Shown here in pieces: positions 1 to 9,506 of a stretch of DNA of 64,000 bases. Source of the stretch: Hyphomicrobiales bacterium (GTDB lineage: Bacteria > Pseudomonadota > Alphaproteobacteria > Rhizobiales > Xanthobacteraceae); contig JAFKKH010000010.1 in assembly GCA_017305665.1 (NCBI GenBank), positions 159,234 through 223,233 of the forward strand, read 5' to 3'. A model generated the notes under the pieces. It ran no database searches, had not been told where the DNA came from, and worked only from the letters and a program-made list of their open reading frames with translations. The position numbers and the translations under genes were made by a program. Within the stretch, counting starts at the first letter, position 1, and every line of letters starts with the position of its first letter.

Positions 1-1917
1 GTTCCGATCCTGGGCGCGCGGCTGCATGACGCCGCGCTGATGAACGTGGCGCGTTCGACCGCGCTCGCACAATTGCTTTTCGTCGGCGCCTCGTTCGCGG
101 CACTGGTGACGCTGCACGTGATCTCGGATTTTTCGGTGGTCAACGTGTTCGAGAATTCGCACTCGCTGAAGCCGATGATCTACAAGATCACCGGCGTCTG
201 GGGTAATCACGAAGGCTCCATGCTGCTGTGGGTGACGATCCTCGCGCTGTTCGGCGGGCTCGTCGCTGCGTTCGGCAACAACCTGCCGCTGTCGTTGCGC
301 GCTCATGTGCTGGCGGTGCAGGCCTGGATCGCGACCGCGTTCTATCTGTTCATCCTGCTGACCTCGAATCCGTTCCTGCGGATCGCCAATCCGCCGATCG
401 AGGGCCGCGACCTCAACCCGGTGCTGCAGGACATCGGCCTCGCCGTGCATCCGCCGATGCTCTATCTCGGCTATGTCGGGTTCTCGATCTCGTTCTCGTT
501 CGCCGTTGCAGCCTTGCTCGAAGGCCGGATCGATGCGGCCTGGGCACGCTGGGTGCGACCTTGGACACTGGTGGCCTGGATTTTCCTCACCCTCGGCATC
601 GCGATGGGCTCGTATTGGGCTTACTACGAGCTCGGCTGGGGCGGCTGGTGGTTCTGGGATCCGGTCGAGAACGCGTCGCTGATGCCATGGCTGGCCGGGA
701 CTGCGCTGCTGCATTCCGCCGTGGTGATGGAGAAACGCAACGCGCTGAAGGTCTGGACCATCCTGCTTGCGATCCTGACGTTCTCGCTGTCGCTGCTCGG
801 CACGTTCCTGGTGCGCTCAGGCGTGCTCACCTCGGTGCATGCCTTCGCAACCGATCCGACGCGCGGCGTCTTCATATTGTTGATCCTGTGCATTTTCATC
901 GGCGGCAGCCTCACGCTCTACATCTGGCGCGCATCCGCGCTGAAGCAGGGCGGCCTGTTCGCGCCGATCTCGCGCGAGGGCGCGCTGGTGCTCAACAACC
1001 TGTTCCTGACCACGGCATGCGCGACCGTATTCGTCGGCACGCTGTATCCGTTGGCGCTCGAGGTGTTGACCGGCGAGAAGATTTCCGTCGGCGCGCCGTT
1101 CTTCAACCTGACCTTCGCGCCGCTGTTCGTTCCGCTGATGATAGCGGTGCCGTTCGGGCCAATGCTGGCCTGGAAGCGCGGCGATCTGCTCGGCGCGTCG
1201 CAACGGTTGGTTGCCGCCGGTATCGGCGCGCTGATCGCGGTCGCGGTGCTGTGGGCCTGGACGTGGGGCGGCAGCGCCTTCGCGCCGCTCGCAATCGGGC
1301 TCGCCGTGTTCGTGATCCTCGGCGCGCTCTGCGATCTCGCCGAGCGGATCAGCCTGTTTCGCGCGCCGCTTCCGGTATCCTTCCGCCGTGCCCGCGGATT
1401 GCCACGCGCCAGCTGGGGCACGGTCTTCGCTCATGCCGGAATCGGTGTCGCATTGATCGGCATCGTCTGTGAAACCACCTGGAACAGCGAACATATCGCG
1501 TCGATGAAGCCGGGCGACGTGGCACAGGTCGGCGGCTATAGCCTGACCTTCGATGGCACGGCACAGCGGCAGCGATCGAATTTCCGCGAGCAGATCGCGC
1601 GCTTCACGGTGCGCAAGGACGGTCAATCCATCGCGGTCATGACGCCGTCGAAGCGCAATTTCACCACGCGCGGATCGTCGACCACCGAAGCGGCGCTGTT
1701 GAGGCGCGGTGTGAGCCAGCTTTATATCTCGCTCGGCGATGCCAAGCCCGATGGCACGATCGCCGTGCGGATGTATTACAAGCCGATGGTGCTGCTGATC
1801 TGGTTCGGTCCCGTCCTGATGGCGTTCGGCGGCATGCTGTCGCTGTCCGACCGCCGCCTGCGGGTCGGCGCGCCGAAGCCGGCCAAAGCCGGCCGCGCGC
1901 TGCAGCCCGCGGAGTGA
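1..1917 (+). CDS. ccmF: Cytochrome c maturation protein CcmF (CycK), 5' end outside window
   Basis: Integral membrane component of the system I cytochrome c maturation apparatus. It works with CcmH to attach heme to apocytochromes c at the periplasmic face. The reading frame is open from base 1 and an ATG at 40 falls inside conserved sequence, so the gene starts upstream and about 30-40 N-terminal residues are missing. The visible part has many hydrophobic segments and the tryptophan-rich WWD heme-handling motif WGGWWFWDPVENAS at about 637-678. A large periplasmic loop lies near the C-terminus, before a last membrane segment. The stop is followed after 4 bp by ccmH, so the two are co-transcribed. 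Family assignment is firm. Confidence 0.96.
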   Translation, partial: VPILGARLHDAALMNVARSTALAQLLFVGASFAALVTLHVISDFSVVNVFENSHSLKPMIYKITGVWGNHEGSMLLWVTILALFGGLVAAFGNNLPLSLRAHVLAVQAWIATAFYLFILLTSNPFLRIANPPIEGRDLNPVLQDIGLAVHPPMLYLGYVGFSISFSFAVAALLEGRIDAAWARWVRPWTLVAWIFLTLGIAMGSYWAYYELGWGGWWFWDPVENASLMPWLAGTALLHSAVVMEKRNALKVWTILLAILTFSLSLLGTFLVRSGVLTSVHAFATDPTRGVFILLILCIFIGGSLTLYIWRASALKQGGLFAPISREGALVLNNLFLTTACATVFVGTLYPLALEVLTGEKISVGAPFFNLTFAPLFVPLMIAVPFGPMLAWKRGDLLGASQRLVAAGIGALIAVAVLWAWTWGGSAFAPLAIGLAVFVILGALCDLAERISLFRAPLPVSFRRARGLPRASWGTVFAHAGIGVALIGIVCETTWNSEHIASMKPGDVAQVGGYSLTFDGTAQRQRSNFREQIARFTVRKDGQSIAVMTPSKRNFTTRGSSTTEAALLRRGVSQLYISLGDAKPDGTIAVRMYYKPMVLLIWFGPVLMAFGGMLSLSDRRLRVGAPKPAKAGRALQPAE

Positions 1918-1921
1918 CGTC

Positions 1922-2413
1922 GTGAAGCGCTTGTCCGCATGTCTGGTTCTGGCCTTGCTTGCGTTCACCGCGCCAGTCGCTCATGCCGTGCAGCCCGACG
2001 AGGTCATGGCCAATCCGGCGCAGGAAGCGCGTGCCCGAAGCCTGTCGCGCGAATTGCGCTGCATGGTGTGCCAGAACCAGTCGATCGACGATTCCGAGGC
2101 GCCGCTGGCGCGCGATATCCGCCTGCTGGTGCGCGAACGCATTGCGGCGGGCGACACCGATCAGCAGGTGCTGGATTTTCTGGTCGCGCGTTATGGCGAG
2201 TTCGTGCTGCTGAAGCCGCGCTTCGAGCCAAGCACCTTGCCGCTCTGGCTGCTGACGCCCTTACTCCTGATCGGAGGCGGGATTGCGTTATGGGGTTACA
2301 ACCGGCGCAGGGCCAAAGTCGTGCCGGCGGATGAATCGCGGCTGAGCGCGGACGAGGAGGCACGGCTGGCCAAATTGACCGGGGTGGAACCCGCGTCCGG
2401 CGAGCGCCTTTAG
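1922..2413 (+). CDS. ccmH: Cytochrome c maturation protein CcmH (CycL)
   Basis: Thiol-disulfide component of the system I heme lyase that keeps the CXXCH motif of apocytochrome c reduced and presents it to CcmF. The 163-residue protein has a signal peptide (about residues 1-22, ending AHA), the diagnostic LRCMVCQN motif with redox cysteines C47 and C50, and one C-terminal membrane anchor at about 106-126 followed by a short charged tail. The length matches the short CcmH form that lacks the TPR domain (CcmI). It starts 4 bp after ccmF. The 146 bp downstream, before degP, contain no gene and probably hold the degP promoter. Confidence 0.95.
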   Translation: MKRLSACLVLALLAFTAPVAHAVQPDEVMANPAQEARARSLSRELRCMVCQNQSIDDSEAPLARDIRLLVRERIAAGDTDQQVLDFLVARYGEFVLLKPRFEPSTLPLWLLTPLLLIGGGIALWGYNRRRAKVVPADESRLSADEEARLAKLTGVEPASGERL

Positions 2414-2559
2414 TCTGCGCCAAACTGCCGCACGAGATGTGGCCATTGTTACAAAACATTAATTTCCCGGCCAGCGCACCGTAAGGCGCCAATCCCCATC
2501 TTCAGGACCATGAAGTGCTGGCTTCCGGCACTGTTCCACCTGGTTTCTGGAGACACTGC

Positions 2560-4125
2560 ATGACTGACCGGCCCACCGATCTCTCGTCGCTTCCTTCGTT
2601 CAAGCCCGCCCGCCGTTCACTGTTCTCCGCGCGCAAGTTCGCGCTGATGGCCTCGGTCGTCGCCGGCCTCGGTATTGCCGCTTATGGGCTGAGCCCCTCG
2701 ACGGGCAGCGTCGATCTGTTCACGAGCCCTGCGCATGCACAGGTCAACAACGATGTCAGCAAGGTCGCGCAGCCGGTCGGCTTCGCCGATATCGTCGAGC
2801 GCGTGAAACCCTCGGTGATTTCGGTCAAGGTCCGGATCAAGGACAAGGCTGACAACAGCGATGCCGAGTCGCCATTCCGGCCCGGATCGCCGATGGAGCG
2901 TTTCTTCCGCCGCTTCGGTGGTCCGGATGGTCTGCCACCTGGCCTGCGTCAGCACCATGGCATCGTGACCGGGCAGGGGTCCGGCTTCTTCATCTCGGCG
3001 GACGGCTATGCCGTGACCAACAATCACGTGGTCGATGGCGCCGACAAGGTCGAAGTGACGACTGATGACGGCAAGACCTACACCGCAAAGGTGATCGGCA
3101 CCGATCCGCGCACCGACGTGGCGCTGATCAAGGTCGAGGGTGGCTCCAACTTCTCGTTTGCGAAACTGTCCGATGACAAGGCGCGGATCGGCGATTGGGT
3201 GCTCGCGGTCGGCAATCCGTTCGGCCTCGGAGGTACCGTGACCGCCGGCATCGTGTCCGCGAGCGGCCGCGACATCGGCAACGGTCCCTATGACGATTTC
3301 ATTCAGATCGACGCGCCCGTCAACAAGGGCAACTCCGGCGGTCCCGCCTTCAACATGAAAGGTGATGTGATCGGCGTGAACACCGCGATCTACTCGCCGT
3401 CCGGCGGCAGCGTCGGCATCGCGTTCTCGATTCCTGCCAACACGGTGAAGAGCGTCGTCGCCCAGCTCAAGGACAAGGGCTCGGTGAGCCGCGGATGGAT
3501 CGGTGTTCAGATCCAGCCGGTGACGGCCGACATTGCCGATAGCCTCGGCCTGAAGAAAGCGGAAGGCGCACTGGTCGCCGAGCCGCAGGACAACAGCCCG
3601 GCTGCGAAGGCCGGTATCGAGTCCGGTGACGTCATCACCGCTGTCAACGGCGAGACGGTGAAGGATGCGCGCGAACTGGCACGCACCATCGGCGGCTTCG
3701 CGCCGGGAACGTCGGTCAAGCTGAATGTCCTGCACAAGGGATCGGACAAGGTCGTCAACCTGACGCTCGGGACGCTGCCGAACAATCTCGAAGCCAAGGC
3801 CGACACGCACGACGGCGGTCGCGACTCGTCGCGCGGCCGGGAAGTGCCCAAGCTCGGCATGACAGTTGCCCCGGCGACATCGGTTGCGGGCGCCGGCAAG
3901 GAGGGCGTCGTTGTGACCGACGTCGATCCGAAGAGCGCCGCCGCCGAACGCGGGTTCAAGGAGGGCGATGTGATTCTCGAAGTCGCGGGAAAGAGCGTCT
4001 CCAGTTCATCCGACGTGCGCGAAGCGATCAAGGCGGCGCACGCCGATAACAAGAACAGCGTTCTGATGCGGGTTCGAACCGGCGGTCAGGCCCGCTTCGT
4101 CGCGGTGCCGATCGCAAAGGGCTGA
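2560..4125 (+). CDS. degP: DegP/HtrA-type periplasmic serine protease, first copy
   Basis: Envelope quality-control protease/chaperone of the HtrA family, 521 residues. The ATG at 2560 was preferred to an upstream in-frame GTG at 2515 because GGAGA lies 7 bp before it. It has a basic N-terminus, a membrane segment or uncleaved signal at about 27-45, and a trypsin-like domain with catalytic triad H156 (NNHVV), D186 (TDVALI) and S259 (GNSGG). Two PDZ domains follow, at about 300-390 and 420-515. A second, clearly related protease lies at 45632-47164. A two-component pair follows after a 266-bp gap that contains hairpins, so DegP probably ends its own transcript. A role in envelope stress is inferred from the family. 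Confidence 0.95.
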   Translation: MTDRPTDLSSLPSFKPARRSLFSARKFALMASVVAGLGIAAYGLSPSTGSVDLFTSPAHAQVNNDVSKVAQPVGFADIVERVKPSVISVKVRIKDKADNSDAESPFRPGSPMERFFRRFGGPDGLPPGLRQHHGIVTGQGSGFFISADGYAVTNNHVVDGADKVEVTTDDGKTYTAKVIGTDPRTDVALIKVEGGSNFSFAKLSDDKARIGDWVLAVGNPFGLGGTVTAGIVSASGRDIGNGPYDDFIQIDAPVNKGNSGGPAFNMKGDVIGVNTAIYSPSGGSVGIAFSIPANTVKSVVAQLKDKGSVSRGWIGVQIQPVTADIADSLGLKKAEGALVAEPQDNSPAAKAGIESGDVITAVNGETVKDARELARTIGGFAPGTSVKLNVLHKGSDKVVNLTLGTLPNNLEAKADTHDGGRDSSRGREVPKLGMTVAPATSVAGAGKEGVVVTDVDPKSAAAERGFKEGDVILEVAGKSVSSSSDVREAIKAAHADNKNSVLMRVRTGGQARFVAVPIAKG

Positions 4126-4204
4126 GATTCGCACGTTGCAAGCAACGTTGCACGAGTTGGGAAGCGTCGCCGGCATCAGTCGCCCCCGCTGACGGCACTT
4201 TCCG

Positions 4205-4229
4205 GGGGGCGGGCCAAAAGCCCGTCCCC
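4205..4229. repeat. GC-rich hairpin downstream of degP
   Basis: Ten-base arms (4205-4214 and 4220-4229) pair with a single G-T position around a 5-base CAAAA-type loop. It lies 80 bp after the degP stop and about 50 bp before the T-tailed hairpin at 4277. No T-run follows directly, so it may be a 3' stabilising structure rather than a terminator. Confidence 0.55.
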
Positions 4230-4276
4230 TTGAGCTACCTTCCGGTGGAATCAGCCCCCCTCCGTCGGAAGGACTA

Positions 4277-4317
4277 GGGGCGGTGGAGTGCCCCCAAGCT
4301 TCACCGCCCCGCTTTTT
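4277..4317 (+). terminator. Rho-independent terminator after degP
   Basis: GGGGCGGTG at 4277-4285 pairs perfectly with CACCGCCCC at 4302-4310 across a 16-base loop, followed by GCTTTTT. It ends about 75 bp before the start of the response regulator, which suggests that the two-component system has its own promoter in the remaining short gap. Confidence 0.65.
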
Positions 4318-4391
4318 CCCGACGGCGGGGAGCATCTCGCAGTCTTGCGCGCGGGCGGCGGGCGCGCCATGGTGACAGAGAGACCCACATC

Positions 4392-5093
4392 TTGTCCGAT
4401 TCCAGCAATCAGATGCGCCTGCTGATCATCGAAGACGATCGCGAGTCCGCGGACTATCTCGTCAAGGCATTTCGCGAAGTCGGTCACGTCGCCGAACTCG
4501 CCAGCGATGGCGAGGAAGGATTGTCGCTGGCCGACGGCGGCGATTACGACGTTCTTGTCATCGACCGGATGCTGCCGAAACGAGACGGGCTGTCGGTGAT
4601 CGGCTCACTGCGCGACAAGGGCAATCGGACGCCGGCGCTCATCCTGTCCGCGCTCGGCCAGGTCGACGATCGCATCAAGGGCCTGCGTGCCGGCGGCGAC
4701 GACTACCTGCCAAAGCCGTATGCGTTCGCCGAACTGCTGGCGCGGGTCGAAGTGCTCTCGCGCCGCCACGGCGGCCCTGCCGAGGAGACCGTCTACCGCG
4801 TTGGCGACCTCGAGCTTGACCGGCTGTCGCATCGCGTGATGCGCGGTGCGGAGGAGTTGACGCTGCAGCCGCGCGAGTTTCGCCTCCTGGAATATCTCAT
4901 GAAGCATGCCGGGCAGGTCGTGACCCGGACCATGCTGCTGGAGAACGTCTGGGACTATCATTTCGATCCGCAGACCAACGTTATCGACGTACATATTTCG
5001 CGGTTGCGCTCCAAGATCGACAAAGGTTTCGAGCGGCCCCTGCTGCATACGATTCGGGGCGCTGGATACATGATCCGTGACGGCGTTCGGTAA
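4392..5093 (+). CDS. OmpR/PhoB-family response regulator
   Basis: Two-component DNA-binding response regulator of 233 residues. The receiver domain (about 8-120) shows the acidic pair after LLIIE, the phospho-acceptor D58 in the LVIDRM segment and the conserved lysine in YLPKPY. A winged-helix DNA-binding domain fills about 135-230, with the usual FRLLEYL and GAGYMI signatures. The first possible start is TTG at 4392; an ATG at 4413 would give a protein seven residues shorter. The partner kinase overlaps its 3' end by 17 bp, so the two are translationally coupled. The signal is unknown; proximity to degP makes envelope stress an attractive guess but no more. Confidence 0.92.
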   Translation: MSDSSNQMRLLIIEDDRESADYLVKAFREVGHVAELASDGEEGLSLADGGDYDVLVIDRMLPKRDGLSVIGSLRDKGNRTPALILSALGQVDDRIKGLRAGGDDYLPKPYAFAELLARVEVLSRRHGGPAEETVYRVGDLELDRLSHRVMRGAEELTLQPREFRLLEYLMKHAGQVVTRTMLLENVWDYHFDPQTNVIDVHISRLRSKIDKGFERPLLHTIRGAGYMIRDGVR

Positions 5094-6546
5094 GCTGTTT
5101 CGCACCACGGCGTTCCGGTTGACGCTGGTCTATCTTTTATTGTTTGCGTTGTTCGCGGCGTCGCTGCTCGGCTATTTCGCCTGGAATACCCGCCGTCTGA
5201 TCACCGATCAGATCACCGCCGGTGTCAGCGAGGAAGTCGGCCTGCTCACGGGCGTCTTCGATCGGCGCGGCTTGCGTGGCCTTGTCTTCGCCATTGAAAA
5301 TCGCGCGCTGCGGCCCGGCTCCAACCTCTATTTGGTAACGACGCCGGCGGGACTAGCGGTTGCGGGTAACGTCGGGTCATTGCAGCCCGGCGTGATGGCG
5401 ACGACCGGCTGGACCGAAACCGCCTACCGCCGTCTCGACGAGCAGGACAAGACCGATCATCGTGCGCTGGTCAACGTGACGGCGTTGTCGAACGGCTTCC
5501 GCCTGCTGATCGGCCGCGACTTGGAGGAGCGCCATCGCATTTTCAGCGTTGTGGCCTCGGCCGCGCAATGGTCGTTGCTGATCGTCGTGGTGCTCGGACT
5601 CGGCGGCGGCGTATTCGTAGCGCGCCGCGTGCTGCACCGGATCGATGCGATGACCGGAACGACGCAACGCATCATGGCCGGTGACCTGAGCGGGCGGCTT
5701 CCAGTCGGACGCAGCGGTGACGAACTGGATCGGCTTGCGGAAAATCTCAATGCGATGCTTGAGCGCATTGAGGCGCTGATGAACGGACTAAAAGAAGTCT
5801 CCGACAATATCGCGCATGACCTGAAGACGCCGCTGACGCGGTTGCGCAATCGCGCCGAGGAGGCGCTCGCCAAATCCAGCAACGAAAGCGAGTATCGCAC
5901 CGCGCTGGAGCGGACCATCGAGGAATCCGACGGACTGATCAGCACTTTCAACGCGCTATTGATGATCGCGCGCGCCGAATCCGGGCAGGCGCGGGACAAT
6001 ATGACGGATTTCGATGCCGCTGAGGTCGCGCAAGGCATCCACGAACTCTACGAGCCGCTGGCCGAAGACAATGGATTGACGCTCAGCGTCCAGGCGCAAC
6101 CAGCGCCGTTGCACGGCAATCGCGAACTCATCAGTCAGGCGCTTGCCAATCTCGTCGAAAACGCCATCAAGTACGGGCAGCCGAAGCCGGCCCCGCAGCC
6201 GCTCGGTGCCGATGCTGCCGTCGCCGCCGAGACCGACAAGACGATCCTGATCGAGGCGCGCCGGGAGGGTGACTGCGCCATACTCGCGGTGGTCGATCAT
6301 GGCGGCGGTATTCCCGAAGCCGACCGCAAGCACGCTATCGAACGGTTCGTGCGGCTCGAGGCCAGCCGGACCCTGCCGGGATCGGGTCTGGGGTTGAGTC
6401 TCGCGTCGGCGGTCGCCACGCTGCACGGCGGCGACCTTGCGCTGAGCGACGCGCATCCGGGCCTGCGGGCAACACTCTCGATCCCCGCGCGAACCGGCGA
6501 GGGACTTGCGGCGTCAACGCCGGACGTGCAACAGAATGGGGCATGA
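5077..6546 (+). CDS. Membrane sensor histidine kinase, partner of the upstream regulator
   Basis: Sensor kinase of 489 residues starting at GTG 5077 inside the regulator gene. It has a first membrane segment at about 11-32, a periplasmic sensing region to about 160, a second membrane segment at about 165-185, and a HAMP linker. The phospho-accepting H247 lies in IAHDLKTPLTR. The C-terminal HATPase domain has an N-box (NLVENAIKYG) and glycine-rich loops (DHGGGIP, GSGLGLSL). A proline/alanine-rich insertion sits in the ATPase domain just after the N-box. Its stop overlaps the glnE start as ATGA, so regulator, kinase and glnE probably share one transcript. Confidence 0.92.
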   Translation: MTAFGKLFRTTAFRLTLVYLLLFALFAASLLGYFAWNTRRLITDQITAGVSEEVGLLTGVFDRRGLRGLVFAIENRALRPGSNLYLVTTPAGLAVAGNVGSLQPGVMATTGWTETAYRRLDEQDKTDHRALVNVTALSNGFRLLIGRDLEERHRIFSVVASAAQWSLLIVVVLGLGGGVFVARRVLHRIDAMTGTTQRIMAGDLSGRLPVGRSGDELDRLAENLNAMLERIEALMNGLKEVSDNIAHDLKTPLTRLRNRAEEALAKSSNESEYRTALERTIEESDGLISTFNALLMIARAESGQARDNMTDFDAAEVAQGIHELYEPLAEDNGLTLSVQAQPAPLHGNRELISQALANLVENAIKYGQPKPAPQPLGADAAVAAETDKTILIEARREGDCAILAVVDHGGGIPEADRKHAIERFVRLEASRTLPGSGLGLSLASAVATLHGGDLALSDAHPGLRATLSIPARTGEGLAASTPDVQQNGA

Positions 6547-9506
6547 TTTCATCCGCGAAGGGCGACGCGGACCGAGCCTCTCTGGCGACGCGTCTTGTCG
6601 ATGGGCCGAAGGTTTTCGCGCTCGCCGACTCCGAACGCCGTCTTGAGGACTGGCTATCCGATCTGACGCCCGAGCAATCGGGCGCAATCCGGACTCTGGC
6701 GGGCGCATCCCCCCGGCTTCAGGCCATCCTGCTCGGTGTTGCCGAGTCATCGCCTTATCTCTTCGATCTGATGCGTGCCGATCCGGATCGGATGTTGCGC
6801 TTGTTTCGCGGTGAGCCGGAGCGCGAACTCGCACGTTTGATCGGAACTATGTCGGATGTCGTCACGGCTGAAGATGAAGCCGAGGCCATGCGGCGGCTTC
6901 GTGCCACCAAGGCGGAAGCAGCACTCCTGATCGCGCTCTGCGACATCGGCGGCGTCTGGCCGGTGATGCAGGTCACGGCCGGGTTGACCGATCTTGCCGT
7001 GACCTCAGTTCAGAGTGTGCTGCGATTCCTGCTGCGGCAGGAGGCGGGACGTGGCCGGTTACAGCCTCCGGACCTGGATCACCCCGAGGACGGCAGCGGC
7101 CTTGTTGTGCTCGCGATGGGCAAGATGGGGGCAGGCGAGCTGAATTATTCCAGCGATATCGATCTGATCGTGTTCTTCGATCTCGCCGCGCCGACGCTGG
7201 CGCCGGACATCGAGCCGCAGCCGTTCTTCGTGCGTGTCACGCAAGGTCTTGCGCGGATGCTGCAGCAGCGGACCGGCGACGGCTACGTCTTCCGTGTCGA
7301 TCTGCGTTTGCGGCCCGATCCTGCCTCGACACAGGTTGCGGTCTCGACCGCCGCAGCGCTCGACTATTACGAGCGGGAAGGGCGGACCTGGGAGCGCGCC
7401 GCCATGATCAAGGCGCGGCCGTGCGCCGGCGATCAGAAGGCGGGCGACGCCTTGATCGCGGAAATCGCGCCGTTCGTCTGGCGCAAGCATCTCGATTTCG
7501 CGGCACTTGCCGATGTCCATGACATGAAGCGGCAGATGCAGACCTATCGCGGGCAGAGCGAAATTTCCGTCGAAGGCCACAACGTCAAGGTCGGGCGCGG
7601 CGGTATCCGCGAAATCGAGTTCTTCGCCCAGACCCAGCAGTTGATTGCCGGCGGGCGCCATCCCGAATTGCGGGTGCGCCCGACTCTGGAGGTACTCAAT
7701 GTTCTGGCTGCGAGCAACTGGATCACGCCGCAGGCGCGCGATGAATTGACAGCTGCTTATCTGTTTCTGCGCAAGGTCGAGCATCGAGTCCAGATGATGG
7801 CCGATGAGCAGACCCATGCGCTTCCTGCCGATGTTGAGGCGATGGAGCGCTTCGCGCGCTTCCTCGGATTCGAGGATCGCGCGAGCTTCGCCGCTGAACT
7901 GCTGACGCATCTCAATTGCGTTCAGGGACATTACAGCCGGCTGTTCGAAGGCGATCCGGCGGGCACGGCCAAGTTGCCGGCAATCGACTACGGCGCCGGT
8001 CCTGATGACCTCAGGCTTGTCGATCAGTTGGTGAAACTCGGCTTCAAGCAGCCCAAGATGGTCGCGGGCACCCTCCAGCAATGGATGAGCGGCGATTACC
8101 GGGCTCTGAAGGTTGAGGCAACGCGCACGGCGTTCGAGGCGTTCGTGCCGGCGCTGATCGACGGTCTAGCGCACGCCGAGGAGCCGGATAGTGCGGTGAT
8201 GGCATTCGACCGCTTCCTGCAGGCGTTGCAACGCGGCGGCCGACTGATCACGCTGCTCAGCCAGAATAGGGATCTCGTTGCGCTCGTGGCGCTTGTGCTC
8301 GGTGCGGCACCGCGGCTTGGCGACATGCTGGCGCGTCGTCCGCAAATCATGGATGGCCTGATCGATCCGCGCTTCTTCGGGGCCATGCCGGACCGGCAGG
8401 AACTGTCGGCCCGGTTGGCCGCGACGCTTGAGGATGCGGATTCCTACGAGGAGTTTCTCGACCGGCTGCGGCTGTTCGGCCAGGAAAGCCTGTTCTTGAT
8501 TGGCACGCGCATCCTGTCCGGTACTGTGTCGGCGCGGCAGGCTGGACTTGTGTTTGCGGACGTCGCCGAAGGCATCGTCGATACCGTTCATGGCCTGGTG
8601 AAGGATCAGTTCGCGGCCCAGTATGGCCGGATCGCACGGCAGGAGACCGCGATCCTTGCGATGGGCAAGCTCGGCAGCCGCGAGATGACCGCGTCATCCG
8701 ATCTCGACCTGATCTTGCTGTATGATTTCGACCCGGAGCAACCGGATTCCGATGGACCGCGGCCATTGCACGGCGCGCAGTATTTTGCCCGCTTCACCCA
8801 GCGTCTGATCAGCGCATTCACCACACGGACGAACTACGGTGTCCTGTATGAGGTGGATATGCGCCTGCGCCCGTCAGGGCGCGCGGGCCCCGTCGCGTCG
8901 CATATCGCGTCCTTTGCCGACTATCAGGACCATGAGGCATGGACCTGGGAACACATGGCGTTAACCCGGGCGCGCGTGATTTCGTCATCGCCGGAATTCC
9001 GTGCACGGATCGAAGCCGTCATCCGGGAGGTTCTGACCCGGCCGCGCGACGCTCGCCTGATCGCCAACGATGTCGCGGAAATGCGCCGTGCGATCGCGCT
9101 CGAAAAGGGCGAAGACGATATCTGGGATCTCAAATATGCCGCCGGTGGCATGGTCGATATCGACTTCATCGCGCAGTATCTTCAGCTTGTCCACGCGGCG
9201 GAGACGCCCGATATTCTCAGCATCGATACCCAGCAAGCGCTCGACAACGCGCATCGGCTCCGGGTGCTGTCGCGGACCGACGTGGAAATTCTGCGGCCGG
9301 CTGCGCGACTCTATCACGACCTCACGCAGATCCTGCGGCTGTGTGTAAGCGACAAGTTCAAGCCGGATACGGTCGGTGACGACCTGCTGCGGGTCATGGC
9401 GCGCGCAGGCGATGCACCCGACTTCTCCGCGCTGGAAGCCCGCGTCCGCGATTTTCAAGCCGATGTACGCGGTGTGTTTCTCAGGGTGATGGAAAGCAGC
9501 GCCTAG
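6543..9506 (+). CDS. glnE: Bifunctional glutamine synthetase adenylyltransferase / deadenylylase GlnE
   Basis: Cytoplasmic 987-residue enzyme that reversibly adenylylates glutamine synthetase in response to PII proteins and so tunes nitrogen assimilation. Two nucleotidyltransferase modules are visible. The N-terminal one (deadenylylating) has its metal-binding core GELNYSSDIDLIVFFD at about residues 198-213. The C-terminal one (adenylylating) has SREMTASSDLDLILLYD at about 710-727. A helical linker joins them and each half ends in a helical GlnD/PII-type domain. The length is normal. The start overlaps the kinase stop by 4 bp. Its stop lies in a CTAG that also supplies the stop codon of the convergent gene on minus. 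Confidence 0.97.
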   Translation: MISSAKGDADRASLATRLVDGPKVFALADSERRLEDWLSDLTPEQSGAIRTLAGASPRLQAILLGVAESSPYLFDLMRADPDRMLRLFRGEPERELARLIGTMSDVVTAEDEAEAMRRLRATKAEAALLIALCDIGGVWPVMQVTAGLTDLAVTSVQSVLRFLLRQEAGRGRLQPPDLDHPEDGSGLVVLAMGKMGAGELNYSSDIDLIVFFDLAAPTLAPDIEPQPFFVRVTQGLARMLQQRTGDGYVFRVDLRLRPDPASTQVAVSTAAALDYYEREGRTWERAAMIKARPCAGDQKAGDALIAEIAPFVWRKHLDFAALADVHDMKRQMQTYRGQSEISVEGHNVKVGRGGIREIEFFAQTQQLIAGGRHPELRVRPTLEVLNVLAASNWITPQARDELTAAYLFLRKVEHRVQMMADEQTHALPADVEAMERFARFLGFEDRASFAAELLTHLNCVQGHYSRLFEGDPAGTAKLPAIDYGAGPDDLRLVDQLVKLGFKQPKMVAGTLQQWMSGDYRALKVEATRTAFEAFVPALIDGLAHAEEPDSAVMAFDRFLQALQRGGRLITLLSQNRDLVALVALVLGAAPRLGDMLARRPQIMDGLIDPRFFGAMPDRQELSARLAATLEDADSYEEFLDRLRLFGQESLFLIGTRILSGTVSARQAGLVFADVAEGIVDTVHGLVKDQFAAQYGRIARQETAILAMGKLGSREMTASSDLDLILLYDFDPEQPDSDGPRPLHGAQYFARFTQRLISAFTTRTNYGVLYEVDMRLRPSGRAGPVASHIASFADYQDHEAWTWEHMALTRARVISSSPEFRARIEAVIREVLTRPRDARLIANDVAEMRRAIALEKGEDDIWDLKYAAGGMVDIDFIAQYLQLVHAAETPDILSIDTQQALDNAHRLRVLSRTDVEILRPAARLYHDLTQILRLCVSDKFKPDTVGDDLLRVMARAGDAPDFSALEARVRDFQADVRGVFLRVMESSA

